From Methylopumilus universalis (GTDB lineage Bacteria; Pseudomonadota; Gammaproteobacteria; Burkholderiales; Methylophilaceae), in the NCBI RefSeq assembly GCF_006363895.1, contig NZ_CP040953.1: 64,000 bases of DNA; one strand, given 5' to 3'. The first letter of the stretch is position 1; each line of letters starts with the position of its first letter. Positions 8,381 to 17,608 of the stretch are shown one piece after another. The position numbers were made by a program, and so were the translations under genes. Below the pieces are notes generated by a model. That model worked only from the letters and a program-made list of their open reading frames with translations. It was not told where the DNA came from and made no database searches.

Positions 8381-8970
8381 ACTGAAAGCTTAAGCGCGGT
8401 TTCAGCTAATCGCTTGCCCATAGCAAGACATATTTTTTTTTCATCCTCAGATATGGGGGCTTTATTAGACTCACCAGCCACATGAGAAGGGCCGTAAGGT
8501 GTCCCCCCTGTTTTGGTGCTGCTTAATTCTGGAACTGAGTAAGGCACACCCAAAATGACCATACCTAAATGAAGTAATGGAAGTTGCATACTAAGAAGTG
8601 TTGATTCATTACCTCCATGGTGAGAGCCTGAAGACGTAAATACACAAGCAGGTTTTCCAATCAAGTTTCCACTTAACCATAAAGATATCGTGCTATCGAT
8701 GAAATATTTAAGCGGCGCTGCCATATTGCCAAATCTCGTCGGACTGCCCATGGCAAGACCAATACATTCTTCAAGATCTTTGTGCACCACATAAGGAGGA
8801 CCTTCGCTAGGGATGCTGTCTTCCAAAGCCTGAACGGTAGATGTTACCTTAGGCACAGTTCGAATTCTGGCTTTAACACCAGGAATAGATTCAATACCTC
8901 TCGCAATAAATGTGGCCATTTCTCCAACCGCACCCCCATGAGAGTAGTAGAGCACTAAAACTTCTTTCAT
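8377..8970 (-). CDS. wrbA: NAD(P)H:quinone oxidoreductase WrbA
   Basis: A 197-residue flavodoxin-fold protein. VLVLYYSHGGAVGEMATFIARGIE is the FMN phosphate loop, and GLAMGSPTRFGNMAAPLKYFID and FTSSGSHHGGNESTLLSMQLPLLHLGM are WrbA signature segments, with the late GPSHVAG motif. WrbA carries out two-electron quinone reduction to limit redox cycling. Its start codon overlaps the purB stop and its end overlaps the DUF2069 gene. Confidence 0.94.
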   Translation of the reverse strand: MKEVLVLYYSHGGAVGEMATFIARGIESIPGVKARIRTVPKVTSTVQALEDSIPSEGPPYVVHKDLEECIGLAMGSPTRFGNMAAPLKYFIDSTISLWLSGNLIGKPACVFTSSGSHHGGNESTLLSMQLPLLHLGMVILGVPYSVPELSSTKTGGTPYGPSHVAGESNKAPISEDEKKICLAMGKRLAETALKLSV

Positions 8971-10340
8971 TAGATTTTTTTTGCCAGCTGAACGGCGTCA
9001 CCGATATAAGTTGCCGGTGTTAATTGAAGCAATCCATCTTTGGCTTCTTTAGGAATTTCAAGTTGCTGAATGAAAGCTTGAATTACTTCTTTCGTTGTAT
9101 GATCTTTGCCGCGTGTTAACTCTTTAAGTTTTTCATATGGATTTTCAATACCATACCTTCTCATAACAGTCTGAATAGGCTCAGCTAAAACTTCCCAAGC
9201 ATGATCTAAATCATCAGATAATTTTTTTGCATTAATTTCTAATTTATTAAGGCCTTTAAGACAAGAGTCAATGGCAAGCAGTGTATAACCAAAACCTAGA
9301 CCAATATTTCGAATGACAGTAGAGTCAGTTAAGTCTCTTTGCCATCTTGAGATAGGAAGCTTTTCTGAGAAATGAACCAACAGAGCATTTGCAATGCCAA
9401 GGTTACCTTCTGAATTTTCAAAATCAATCGGATTAACTTTGTGAGGCATCGTAGATGAGCCTACTTCATTTTCTTTTAATTTTTGTTTGAAATAACCAAG
9501 TGATATATAACCCCAAATATCTCGATTAAGATCGATGAGAATCGTATTCATTCTTGTCATATTTTGAAAGAGCTCCGCCATATAATCATGCGGCTCGATC
9601 TGTGTTGTATACGGGTTGAAAGTAAGACCAAATGACTCTACAAATGTTTTTGAAAATGCCTGCCAATTAAATTCAGGATACGTTGTGATATGCGCATTAA
9701 AATTACCTACCGCACCATTCATTTTGCCTAAAATCTCTTGGGCTTTAATTTGATCAATTTGTCTTTGTAATCTATAGGCGACATTAGCCATTTCTTTACC
9801 CATCGTTGTTGGGCTTGCAGCTTGTCCATGCGTTCGGGCCAACATGGCGTGACCACTTAAATCATGTGCTAGATCTTTTAATTTTTTAATGATGTTTTCA
9901 TAGTTAGAGGTTAAAACACTTTCTTTGGCATGTTTAATCATGAGGGCATGTGAAAGATTATTAACATCTTCAGAGGTACATGCAAAATGAATAAACTCTG
10001 AAATACTTTTAATTTCTTGATTGTCTTTGAATTTATTTTTTAACCAATACTCAACTGCTTTGACATCGTGATTGGTTGTTTCTTCAATTTTTTTAATTTC
10101 AGCGGCATCAGTTTCGCTAAAAGATTGAATAGTTTTTTGAAGTAATTCTCTTGTTGATGCGCTTAGATTGGTAACTTCTTTAATCGCTTTTTCATCAGAC
10201 AATGAAATGAGCCATTTAATTTCAACTTCAACACGGAATTTAATGAGAGCAAACTCACTAAAGTACTGGCGCAAATTATCGACTTTTTTAGCGTATCTTC
10301 CATCTAAGGGAGACAGGGCATTCAGCGTTGATAATTGCAT
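8970..10340 (-). CDS. purB: adenylosuccinate lyase
   Basis: A 456-residue protein of the fumarase/aspartase superfamily. The signature GSSTMPHKVNPIDFENSEGN contains the catalytic Ser loop, TTNHDVKAVEYWLK and ARTHGQAASPTTMGKEMANVAYRL carry the other conserved regions. The length and the N-terminus LSTLNALSPLDGRYAKKVDNLR match the E. coli-type PurB. It cleaves SAICAR and adenylosuccinate in purine synthesis. First gene of the minus-strand run down to nlpD. Confidence 0.96.
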   Translation of the reverse strand: MQLSTLNALSPLDGRYAKKVDNLRQYFSEFALIKFRVEVEIKWLISLSDEKAIKEVTNLSASTRELLQKTIQSFSETDAAEIKKIEETTNHDVKAVEYWLKNKFKDNQEIKSISEFIHFACTSEDVNNLSHALMIKHAKESVLTSNYENIIKKLKDLAHDLSGHAMLARTHGQAASPTTMGKEMANVAYRLQRQIDQIKAQEILGKMNGAVGNFNAHITTYPEFNWQAFSKTFVESFGLTFNPYTTQIEPHDYMAELFQNMTRMNTILIDLNRDIWGYISLGYFKQKLKENEVGSSTMPHKVNPIDFENSEGNLGIANALLVHFSEKLPISRWQRDLTDSTVIRNIGLGFGYTLLAIDSCLKGLNKLEINAKKLSDDLDHAWEVLAEPIQTVMRRYGIENPYEKLKELTRGKDHTTKEVIQAFIQQLEIPKEAKDGLLQLTPATYIGDAVQLAKKI

Positions 10341-10371
10341 GTAAAAATCCTATGAGATATATAGTGTTATT

Positions 10372-11211
10372 TTAACTCGTTTTTGCATCAATTTCATAAG
10401 AACCATGGCCGTTAAGCCCTAATTGCTGGCTTAAATACGGCATGATTTCTTGTAATTGTTCTTTGAGTTTCCATGGTGGATTGATGATAAAAAGATAGCT
10501 ACCGAACATCCCAATATCATCACTCGGCTTGGCAATTGAAAGGCTTACATAAAGCCATTCTTTAACATTCAATTTTTGAAGTTGTTTGAGCATCGTTAAG
10601 GGTTCCGTTCGATCAATCAAAGGACACCAAACCATATAGATGCCAGTTTCAAAACGTTTTAAGCTATCTTTTAAGGATTCCACCACTTTTAGGTAATCGT
10701 TTTTAATTTCATAAGAGGGATCGGTTAAAACAAGGCCTCTTTTTGGAGGTGGCGGAATAAGGGCTTTTAATCCCTGGAAGCCATCTTCACCATAGATTTT
10801 AATATTATGCTTTTTACCTAACGCATGAAGAAGGGAAGTTAAGTCGGTAGGGTGTAATTCAAAGAGCCTGATTCTGTCTTCATGAGATAGCATTTGGCTT
10901 GCGATCCAAGGAGAGCCAGGATATTGCTTCAATTGATCGCCACCATTCAGATGCCTGATAACTTCAATATATTTTGCTAAAGCTAATGGTTTTTTTTCAT
11001 CATGAAAGATTTTTTTAATACCATCAAGATGTTCAGATGTTTTATTAGAAAACTCACTTTCAAGCGAATACTTACCCGCCCCTGCGTGCGTATCAATAAA
11101 CCAATAAGGTTTATTTTTTTGTTTGAGGTAATCCAAGATAAGGGTTAGCACAATATGTTTTAACACATCTGCATGATTGCCTGCGTGAAAGCCGTGACGA
11201 TAACTAAGCAT
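10372..11211 (-). CDS. rlmJ: 23S rRNA (adenine-2030-N6)-methyltransferase RlmJ
   Basis: A 279-residue methyltransferase starting MLSYRHGFHAGNHADVLKH, the characteristic RlmJ (YhiR) N-terminus. DTHAGAGKYSL is the SAM-binding motif and LTDPSYEIK the catalytic DPxY-type motif for N6-adenine methylation. RlmJ modifies A2030 of 23S rRNA. It is separated from the divergent uracil-DNA glycosylase gene by about 75 bases, which must hold both promoters. Confidence 0.93.
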   Translation of the reverse strand: MLSYRHGFHAGNHADVLKHIVLTLILDYLKQKNKPYWFIDTHAGAGKYSLESEFSNKTSEHLDGIKKIFHDEKKPLALAKYIEVIRHLNGGDQLKQYPGSPWIASQMLSHEDRIRLFELHPTDLTSLLHALGKKHNIKIYGEDGFQGLKALIPPPPKRGLVLTDPSYEIKNDYLKVVESLKDSLKRFETGIYMVWCPLIDRTEPLTMLKQLQKLNVKEWLYVSLSIAKPSDDIGMFGSYLFIINPPWKLKEQLQEIMPYLSQQLGLNGHGSYEIDAKTS

Positions 11212-11286
11212 GGATAGAGGACATGATGAACATGGGCTATTATAGAGTTTATAAATAAAATACGTGAATTCTCACGATATAAAATA

Positions 11287-11919
11287 ATGACACAATATAA
11301 AGAAGACTGCAGAGAATGCCCTCGACTTGCTACATTTCTAGATCAAGTTAAATTAGAGCAACCGAATTATTTTTGTAAGCCTGTCCCACCTTTTGGTGAC
11401 ACATCGATTCGTTTATTGATTGTAGGTTTAGCGCCTGGCATGCATGGCGCAAACAGAACAGGCAGGCCCTTTACTGGGGATTACGCAGGTATTCTTTTAT
11501 ATAAAGCCTTATTTCACTTTGGATTTTCAAACCAACAAGAGTCGATCGCAGCTGATGATTCATTAAAGCTTATGGATTGTAGGATTACAAATGCTGTGAA
11601 ATGTTTGCCTCCACAAAATAAACCCGAACCTAAAGAAATAAAACAATGTAATCATTATTTAAAATCGGAACTAGATTTACTAAAGCCCCGCACATTAGTT
11701 TTAGCTTTAGGCAGTATCGCGCATCAATCTGTTTTATCTGCTTTTCAATTGAAAAAATCTGATTATGTATTTTCACATGGCGCTCGTCATAATTTACCTA
11801 ATCAATTAGTTTTATATGATAGTTATCATTGCAGTCGATACAATACGCAAACAAAAAGACTCACCGAAGAAATGTTTTTTAGTGTTTTTCAATCAATCAA
11901 AAAAGAAATGGAGAATTAA
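11287..11919 (+). CDS. family 5 uracil-DNA glycosylase (UDGb-type)
   Basis: A 210-residue protein with the UDG superfamily motif 1 as GLAPGMHGANRTGRPFTGD and motif 2 as HCSRYNTQTKRLT, as in family 5 (UDGb) enzymes, which lack the usual Asp/Asn water-activating residue in motif 1. Cysteines in DCRECPRL, YFCKP and VKCLPPQNKP fit a 4Fe-4S cluster. It excises uracil and probably hypoxanthine from DNA. It is divergent from rlmJ and followed by a small tautomerase and uvrC, forming a small repair group. Confidence 0.88.
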   Translation: MTQYKEDCRECPRLATFLDQVKLEQPNYFCKPVPPFGDTSIRLLIVGLAPGMHGANRTGRPFTGDYAGILLYKALFHFGFSNQQESIAADDSLKLMDCRITNAVKCLPPQNKPEPKEIKQCNHYLKSELDLLKPRTLVLALGSIAHQSVLSAFQLKKSDYVFSHGARHNLPNQLVLYDSYHCSRYNTQTKRLTEEMFFSVFQSIKKEMEN

Positions 11920-11921
11920 AA

Positions 11922-12101
11922 ATGCCTTACATCAATATTAAATTAGCAGGAACCTTAAACCGCGATCAAAAAGAAACAATCGCAAAAGAAATCACAACGC
12001 TTATGGAAAAAGTAGCTCATAAACCAGCTTCGTACACCTACATTGTATTTGATGAAGTTAAAGGTGAAGATTGGTCGGTAGGGGGCAGTTTGTTAGGCTA
12101 G
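11922..12101 (+). CDS. 4-oxalocrotonate tautomerase family protein
   Basis: A 59-residue protein beginning MPYINIKLAG; after removal of Met the N-terminal Pro-2 is the catalytic base of this family. The rest (LNRDQKETIAKEITTLMEKVAHKPASYTYIVFDEV) follows the beta-alpha-beta tautomerase pattern. It lies 2 bases after the glycosylase gene and 4 bases before uvrC, so is in the same transcript. The substrate is unknown, since the catabolic pathway genes of the founding enzyme are not here. Confidence 0.85.
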   Translation: MPYINIKLAGTLNRDQKETIAKEITTLMEKVAHKPASYTYIVFDEVKGEDWSVGGSLLG

Positions 12102-12105
12102 TCAA

Positions 12106-13902
12106 ATGGACATTAAACCCTTTTTAAAAACACTGCCTAATTTACCTGGTGTATATCGAATGATTAATCAGGCTGGGGAAGTCATTTATGTCGGGAAAGC
12201 CAAAGACCTAAAGAAGAGGGTTTCATCTTACTTTGTGAAAACGATTGTAAGTCCTAGAACTAAAATGATGGTGGGCCACATCGATCGTATTGAAATAACA
12301 GTGACCCATTCGGAAGCTGAGGCGTTGATCCTAGAAAACAATATGATCAAGTCACATATGCCCCGTTATAACGTTATTTTTAGAGACGATAAATCTTATC
12401 CATACATTGTATTAACAAATGAAAAATATCCACGTTTAGCTTTTCATCGCGGCGCCCAGAAAAAAGGAAACCAATATTTTGGACCCTTCCCAAATACAAA
12501 TGCAGTCAGAGAAAGCATTCAGCTTTTACAAAAAGTTTTTAAATTAAGAACATGTGAAAACTCAGTGTTCAAAAATCGATCAAGGCCATGTCTTCAATAT
12601 CAGATTCATCGCTGCACAGCGCCATGTGTCGATTTTATTCCAGAGGATGAGTATAAAAATGACATCAAACATGCCTCACTTTTTTTAGATGGAAAAGACA
12701 GCGAAGTCATAAGCCAACTTACAAACCAAATGAATGAGGCAGCTAATTCACATGCATATGAACATGCAGCTTTATACCGCGATCGCATCCAAAGTTTAAG
12801 ACAAGTAAGAACAAAACAGTTTGTCAGTGACTTTAGTGCTAGCGATGCTGACATTATTGCTTGCGTTGAAGAGGCTGGTGAATATTGCCTTAACTTAGTT
12901 ATGATCCGTGCAGGTAGACATTTAGGTGACAAAAGTTTCTTTCCAAAAAACGCTGCCGACATTGAAACTCAAGATGTGATTGAAACTTTCATCGCTCAAT
13001 ACTATACAAATCAGACCATACCTAAATTGATCGTGACCCAACAGCATGTGAATCAATCGCTTCTTTCTGAATTTTTTAAATTAAATTACGACATCGAAGT
13101 GAAGGTGATTAACAAAGCAATTGGTGATAAGCGGGTATGGCTCACTATGGCGCAAAAGAATGCGCAAATTGCACTAAAACAAAAACTGATGCAAACAGAA
13201 AGCCAGGAAATTAGGGTAGAAGCATTGAAAGCGATTTTCAATCTTTCGGACTCATTTTCAAGAATTGAATGTTTTGATATTAGCCACACAATGGGTGAGG
13301 GTACCGTTGCCTCTTGTGTTGTATTTGATAAAGGCAATCTTCAAAATAAAGAATATAGACGTTTTAATATTCAAGATATTACGCCAGGCGATGATTATGC
13401 CGCCATGCGAGAAGTCTTGATGCGTCGCTATAAAAAAATTGCAACAGGTGAAGGCGTTAAGCCGGATCTTATTTTTATTGACGGAGGCAAAGGCCAGCTC
13501 AATATAGCCATTGAGGTGATCCAAGAATTAGGCTTGAGCGACATTATGCTTGTTGGTATTGCAAAAGGTGAGGGAAGAAAACCAGGATTGGAGCAGCTTT
13601 TTTTAGAGGGTAAAAGTGAGCCTATCATTGTGAAAAAAGATAATGTTGGATTTCATTTAATACAACAAATAAGAGACGAAGCGCATCGTTTTGCTATTTC
13701 AGGCCATAGAGCCAAGCGCGCTAAGAAAAGAATCACTTCATCTCTAGAAGATATTGAGGGTATTGGTTCGCAAAAGAGAAAAAATCTACTCGTCTATTTT
13801 GGCGGTATAGAGCGTATTAAAAATGCTAGTATTGAAGAAATAATCATGGTTGATGGTATTGATAAGAAATTAGCTGAAAAAATTTACGACTACTTTCATT
13901 AA
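12106..13902 (+). CDS. uvrC: excinuclease ABC subunit C
   Basis: A 598-residue protein with an N-terminal GIY-YIG nuclease domain (GVYRMINQAGEVIYVGKAKDLKKRVSSYF), a UVR motif near residue 200 that binds UvrB, a C-terminal RNase H-like nuclease domain (ECFDISHTMGEGTVASCVVF, IDGGKGQLN, DEAHRFAISGHR) and terminal helix-hairpin-helix motifs (LEDIEGIGSQKRKNLLVYFGG). UvrC makes both incisions in nucleotide excision repair. Normal length, ATG start. Confidence 0.97.
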   Translation: MDIKPFLKTLPNLPGVYRMINQAGEVIYVGKAKDLKKRVSSYFVKTIVSPRTKMMVGHIDRIEITVTHSEAEALILENNMIKSHMPRYNVIFRDDKSYPYIVLTNEKYPRLAFHRGAQKKGNQYFGPFPNTNAVRESIQLLQKVFKLRTCENSVFKNRSRPCLQYQIHRCTAPCVDFIPEDEYKNDIKHASLFLDGKDSEVISQLTNQMNEAANSHAYEHAALYRDRIQSLRQVRTKQFVSDFSASDADIIACVEEAGEYCLNLVMIRAGRHLGDKSFFPKNAADIETQDVIETFIAQYYTNQTIPKLIVTQQHVNQSLLSEFFKLNYDIEVKVINKAIGDKRVWLTMAQKNAQIALKQKLMQTESQEIRVEALKAIFNLSDSFSRIECFDISHTMGEGTVASCVVFDKGNLQNKEYRRFNIQDITPGDDYAAMREVLMRRYKKIATGEGVKPDLIFIDGGKGQLNIAIEVIQELGLSDIMLVGIAKGEGRKPGLEQLFLEGKSEPIIVKKDNVGFHLIQQIRDEAHRFAISGHRAKRAKKRITSSLEDIEGIGSQKRKNLLVYFGGIERIKNASIEEIIMVDGIDKKLAEKIYDYFH

Positions 13903-13915
13903 AAAATAAATACAT

Positions 13916-14494
13916 ATGAAGATTAATGTTCCGAATGCGCTTACTTTTTTCAGGGTGTTTTTGATTCCTTGTTTTGTAGGCATTTATTACCTGCCCCATA
14001 CTTTAATTGGTCAGCCCTTAATGAATTGGATAGGTGCTGGTATTTTCTTATTTGCGGCAATCACAGACTGGTTAGATGGATTCTTTGCCCGGTATTTAAA
14101 TCAAGCCTCTAAATTTGGTGCTTTTTTTGATCCCGTAGCAGATAAATTGATGGTAGTTGCTGCCCTTCTTGTTTTGATTGAGCTTGATCGGGTCAACGCG
14201 ATTATCTCTCTAATAATCATTGGTCGCGAGCTCTCCATCAGCTCATTACGCGAATGGATGGCAACCATTGGCAAGCCAGGTGGTATGGCAGTGATGTTTG
14301 TCGGTAAGCTTAAGACTACGATCCAAATGATTGCTATTTTGATGCTTCTTTACTACGACAATTTATGGTTTATCAATGTAAAGTGGATAGGTAATATATT
14401 GATTAATATAGCAGCACTACTTACTGTGATTTCGATGGGTTATTACATCCGCATGGCATGGCCTACCTTAAGAAAGAGCATCAAAATAAGGTGA
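13916..14494 (+). CDS. pgsA: CDP-diacylglycerol-glycerol-3-phosphate 3-phosphatidyltransferase
   Basis: A 192-residue membrane enzyme starting MKINVPNALTFFRVFLIPC, with the CDP-alcohol phosphotransferase signature DWLDGFFARYLNQASKFGAFFDPVADK, which holds the metal-binding Asp residues. It makes phosphatidylglycerophosphate for phosphatidylglycerol synthesis. It follows uvrC by 13 bases, the conserved uvrC-pgsA pair, and the tRNA-Gly gene follows, as often in proteobacteria. Confidence 0.95.
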   Translation: MKINVPNALTFFRVFLIPCFVGIYYLPHTLIGQPLMNWIGAGIFLFAAITDWLDGFFARYLNQASKFGAFFDPVADKLMVVAALLVLIELDRVNAIISLIIIGRELSISSLREWMATIGKPGGMAVMFVGKLKTTIQMIAILMLLYYDNLWFINVKWIGNILINIAALLTVISMGYYIRMAWPTLRKSIKIR

Positions 14495-14521
14495 GCCTTA
14501 AGGTTTGGGCGAGACTTTAAA

Positions 14522-14549
14522 TTGACACTAGCTCAAAAAACGCTAAAAT
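14522..14549 (+). promoter_or_regulatory. sigma-70 promoter for the tRNA-Gly gene
   Basis: TTGACA (14522-14527) and TAAAAT (14544-14549) with a 16-base spacer, ending 14 bases before the tRNA. A near-consensus promoter in the right place. Confidence 0.8.
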
Positions 14550-14563
14550 ACTCGCTTCTTTAC

Positions 14564-14639
14564 GCGGGAATAGCTCAGTTGGTAGAGCGCAACCTTGCCA
14601 AGGTTGAGGTCGCGAGTTCGAGACTCGTTTCCCGCTCCA
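14564..14639 (+). tRNA. tRNA-Gly (anticodon GCC)
   Basis: The 76-base cloverleaf folds with acceptor arms GCGGGAA/TTCCCGC, anticodon stem CAACC/GGTTG around loop TTGCCAA, a TTCGA T loop and encoded CCA. Confidence 0.97.
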
Positions 14640-14649
14640 AATCAAAATC

Positions 14650-14674
14650 GGGGAAGCATCGTCTTCCCCTTTTT
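14650..14674 (+). terminator. intrinsic terminator after tRNA-Gly
   Basis: Stem GGGGAAG/CTTCCCC with a 6-base loop followed by five T. It lies between tRNA-Gly and tRNA-Cys and would limit read-through. Confidence 0.85.
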
Positions 14675-14694
14675 AATTTTGGAGATATTGATGT

Positions 14695-14768
14695 GGCGCG
14701 ATAGCAAAATGGTTATGCAGCGGCCTGCAAAGCCGTAGACGCCAGTTCGATTCTGGCTCGCGCCTCCA
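14695..14768 (+). tRNA. tRNA-Cys (anticodon GCA)
   Basis: A 74-base tRNA with acceptor arms GGCGCGA/TCGCGCC, anticodon loop CTGCAAA and encoded CCA. Confidence 0.96.
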
Positions 14769-14837
14769 CTTATTAGTAGTTGAGCCTATTTAAGAATAAT
14801 TTAGTGATAAAATTCGGTCTTAGTTTTATTTCAAAAG

Positions 14838-14924
14838 GCCCGGGTGGTGAAATTGGTAGACACAAGAGACTTAAAATCTCTCGCTCGCAAGGGCGTGCCG
14901 GTTCGATTCCGGCCCCGGGCACCA
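14838..14924 (+). tRNA. tRNA-Leu (anticodon TAA)
   Basis: An 87-base class II tRNA with acceptor arms GCCCGGG/CCCGGGC, anticodon stem AGAGA/TCTCT around CTTAAAA, a long variable arm and encoded CCA. Confidence 0.97.
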
Positions 14925-14946
14925 CATTCTATTATTTCCTTGTAGT

Positions 14947-15867
14947 TTGAATACAACACTTATTTTCAAAGCTTCTCTTGAAGATCATCCAATACTTGAT
15001 CGATTTTTAACGATAGGAGAAGTGGAGTCTTTAAATTTTTCCTACGAAGAATTTTTATGTCATTTATTGGGCGTCAAACCTAATCCAGATTACCCATTAG
15101 CTTCGGTGGACTATCGGAAAAATCAAACACATTATTATCTCTATGCAGACCCTGTGTATTTAAGTCTTCAAAGGGATACATTTTTTTTGGAAAAAAAATT
15201 AACAGAGGATTTTACTCAAAAAGAAATCAAAAGTTTATGCGAAGCCCTGAATGAGACATTTCAAGATGACGCTCGTGCATTTGTCATCAACGATCAAGGG
15301 CAGTTATTTCTTGAGTTAAAAAAACAGCCTCATATTAAAACGACGTCGATTGCACATATCAAGCGTCAGTCTATTGAACTATTTATACCGCAAGGTAATG
15401 AAGCTATGGCATGGCATGCATTTATGAATGAAATTCAAATGTTTCTTTTTGATCATCCTTTCAATCAAGACAGGATTCGTCGAGAACTTCTACCGTCTAA
15501 TAGCATTTGGTTTTCGGGCGGCGGTGTCATACCTCAGGCTATTCAAAATCCATACAGAGCTATTTTTTCCAATAACGACTTCTTAAAAAAGTTAGTGTCG
15601 ATTGATACAAATAGTTCTCTTCAAAGTTTAGATAAGTTTCGTCAAGATGATAATAATCAAGACACATTAATTGTCTTTGAAGATGACGATGAGTTAGATC
15701 GTATTTTAGAAATGATATGGAATAATTTTAAAAAAAGAAAAATAAGGAATTTAAATATTTATTTGAGTTACCAAGATCAGCTTTTGCATATTAACAATCA
15801 ATTCATACAGCTATTTAAAGTATGGAAAAAAACCAATACCGTAAAAAATTATTTCAATGTTCATTAA
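14947..15867 (+). CDS. RpfE-type / phosphoglycerate-mutase-like protein upstream of recJ
   Basis: A 306-residue cytoplasmic protein with a probable TTG start. It has no clear catalytic motif; the segment LPSNSIWFSGGGVIPQ is reminiscent of the betaproteobacterial RpfE-type regulatory proteins that precede recJ and are sometimes annotated as cofactor-independent phosphoglycerate mutase. The visible metal-binding residues of a real mutase are not evident to me, so enzymatic activity is doubtful. The end overlaps recJ by 11 bases, indicating translational coupling. Function remains unknown. Confidence 0.6.
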   Translation: MNTTLIFKASLEDHPILDRFLTIGEVESLNFSYEEFLCHLLGVKPNPDYPLASVDYRKNQTHYYLYADPVYLSLQRDTFFLEKKLTEDFTQKEIKSLCEALNETFQDDARAFVINDQGQLFLELKKQPHIKTTSIAHIKRQSIELFIPQGNEAMAWHAFMNEIQMFLFDHPFNQDRIRRELLPSNSIWFSGGGVIPQAIQNPYRAIFSNNDFLKKLVSIDTNSSLQSLDKFRQDDNNQDTLIVFEDDDELDRILEMIWNNFKKRKIRNLNIYLSYQDQLLHINNQFIQLFKVWKKTNTVKNYFNVH

Positions 15868-17539
15868 ATCAAAAAAAATTGACCATACTGCTTTAGATGC
15901 ACTTGTGAATGCAGGGCTTAATCGTCATTTGGCAAAGTTTTATTCAGCACGTGGCATTAAGCATATTGATGACGCCACACTCTTGATTGAGAAAATTATC
16001 CCACCGGAAGCTTTAACTAATAATACCTTGATGGCATCTATCTTAGCTGACGCTATCTTACAAAAACATAAAATTCTTATCATTGGTGATTATGATACTG
16101 ATGGTGCAACTTCAACGGCTGTAGGGGTGAGAGCGCTTAAGATGATGGGCGCTGAGGTAGATTATTTGGTTCCTAATCGGTTTGAATTTGGTTATGGTTT
16201 GACACCTGAAATTGTTGATTTAGCGAAAGAAAAAAATCCTAAAATTATTATTACCGTGGATAACGGTATCGCCAGTGTAGAGGGTGTAAATCAAGCAAAT
16301 CAATATGGGATTGATGTGTTGGTCACAGATCATCATCTTCCTGGTGAAACATTACCGCATGCTAAATGTATTGTGAATCCTAATCAGCATGGCTGTTCAT
16401 TTCCAAGTAAATACTTATGTGGGGTAGGTGTTATTTTTTATGTGATGCTAGCTTTGAGAGCTGAACTTAGAAAACGAGATTATTTTAAAGATAATATTGA
16501 GCCTAACTTAATGCAGTTAATCGACCTTGTAGCTTTGGGTACGGTTGCAGATTTAGTGCCTTTAGATCGCAATAATCGTACTTTAGTTGAATACGGCATT
16601 CGAAGAATCAGATCAGGCCAGGCTAATCCTGGTATTCGAGCACTGATGGCATTAACTAAAAAAAATCCATCGCAATTTCATACTTCTGATCTCGCTTTTA
16701 GTATTGCACCAAGACTTAATGCCGCAGGAAGATTAGATGATATGACTTTAGGTATTCAATGTCTTTTGTCTGAAAGTTATGAGGATGCCCGATTTATTGC
16801 ATCATCACTTGAAGCTTTAAATCTCAAAAGAAGATCGATTGAATCTGAAATGAAAGATGGTGCATCTATTCAATTACATGATTTGAATTGTGAGGCTCAA
16901 TTCAGTATCGCTCTCTATGACTCCACGTGGCATCAAGGTGTGATTGGTATTATTGCTTCCCGTATCAAAGATAAATATCATCGCCCCGTCATTGTGTTTG
17001 CTAAGTCTGAAGAAGGTATTCTTAAAGGCTCAGGCAGATCTATTCAATCGCTCCATTTAAGAGATGCACTTGATCTTATTTCGAAAAGGGATCCAAGCAT
17101 TCTGATCACGTTTGGTGGTCATGCGATGGCTGCTGGGCTCACTATAAAAGAAAAGGATTTTGATCGCTTCGTTCATTTCTTTGAAGAAACAGTCCAGGGT
17201 TTAATTACCTCAGAGGACCTTGAGTTAACTATTGAAGTTGATGATGCGCTTAATTTTTCAGAAGTAACTTATGAAGATGTAGAACATATCAATTCACAAG
17301 TGTGGGGACAAGGTTTTCCGCTTCCTATTTTTGAAGGTGAGTTTGAAGTTGTTGAGCAAAGAATCCTTGCAGATAAACATTTAAAGTTAAATCTTTTATT
17401 ACAAAATAAGGTATTCGAAGCTATTTATTTTAATCACAGTGAGCATCTCCCTAGAAAGATTAAAGCGATCTATCAGGTTGATTCTAATGAGTTTAATGGC
17501 AATAAAAAAATTCAAATTCAATTAAGGATGTTGACCTAA
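15857..17539 (+). CDS. recJ: single-stranded-DNA-specific exonuclease RecJ
   Basis: A 560-residue DHH-family nuclease: IIGDYDTDGATSTAVG and the DHH motif VTDHHLPGE bind the catalytic manganese ions, VALGTVADLVPL and APRLNAAGRLDDM follow, and the DHHA1 motif TFGGHAMAAGLTI lies near residue 420. RecJ is the 5'-3' exonuclease of recombination and mismatch/base-excision repair. ATG start within the end of the preceding gene. Confidence 0.97.
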   Translation: MFIKSKKIDHTALDALVNAGLNRHLAKFYSARGIKHIDDATLLIEKIIPPEALTNNTLMASILADAILQKHKILIIGDYDTDGATSTAVGVRALKMMGAEVDYLVPNRFEFGYGLTPEIVDLAKEKNPKIIITVDNGIASVEGVNQANQYGIDVLVTDHHLPGETLPHAKCIVNPNQHGCSFPSKYLCGVGVIFYVMLALRAELRKRDYFKDNIEPNLMQLIDLVALGTVADLVPLDRNNRTLVEYGIRRIRSGQANPGIRALMALTKKNPSQFHTSDLAFSIAPRLNAAGRLDDMTLGIQCLLSESYEDARFIASSLEALNLKRRSIESEMKDGASIQLHDLNCEAQFSIALYDSTWHQGVIGIIASRIKDKYHRPVIVFAKSEEGILKGSGRSIQSLHLRDALDLISKRDPSILITFGGHAMAAGLTIKEKDFDRFVHFFEETVQGLITSEDLELTIEVDDALNFSEVTYEDVEHINSQVWGQGFPLPIFEGEFEVVEQRILADKHLKLNLLLQNKVFEAIYFNHSEHLPRKIKAIYQVDSNEFNGNKKIQIQLRMLT

Positions 17540-17608
17540 AGATGGCATCCTTAATTGCCCATCCTGCCCCAACAAAGTAAAATTCAACAAACTATTTAAG
17601 AGACTGTC

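Noticed and set aside
14522..14704. 60-residue frame over the tRNA-Gly region
   Set aside because: It is an open frame through the tRNA promoter, tRNA and terminator; the RNA gene explains the sequence.
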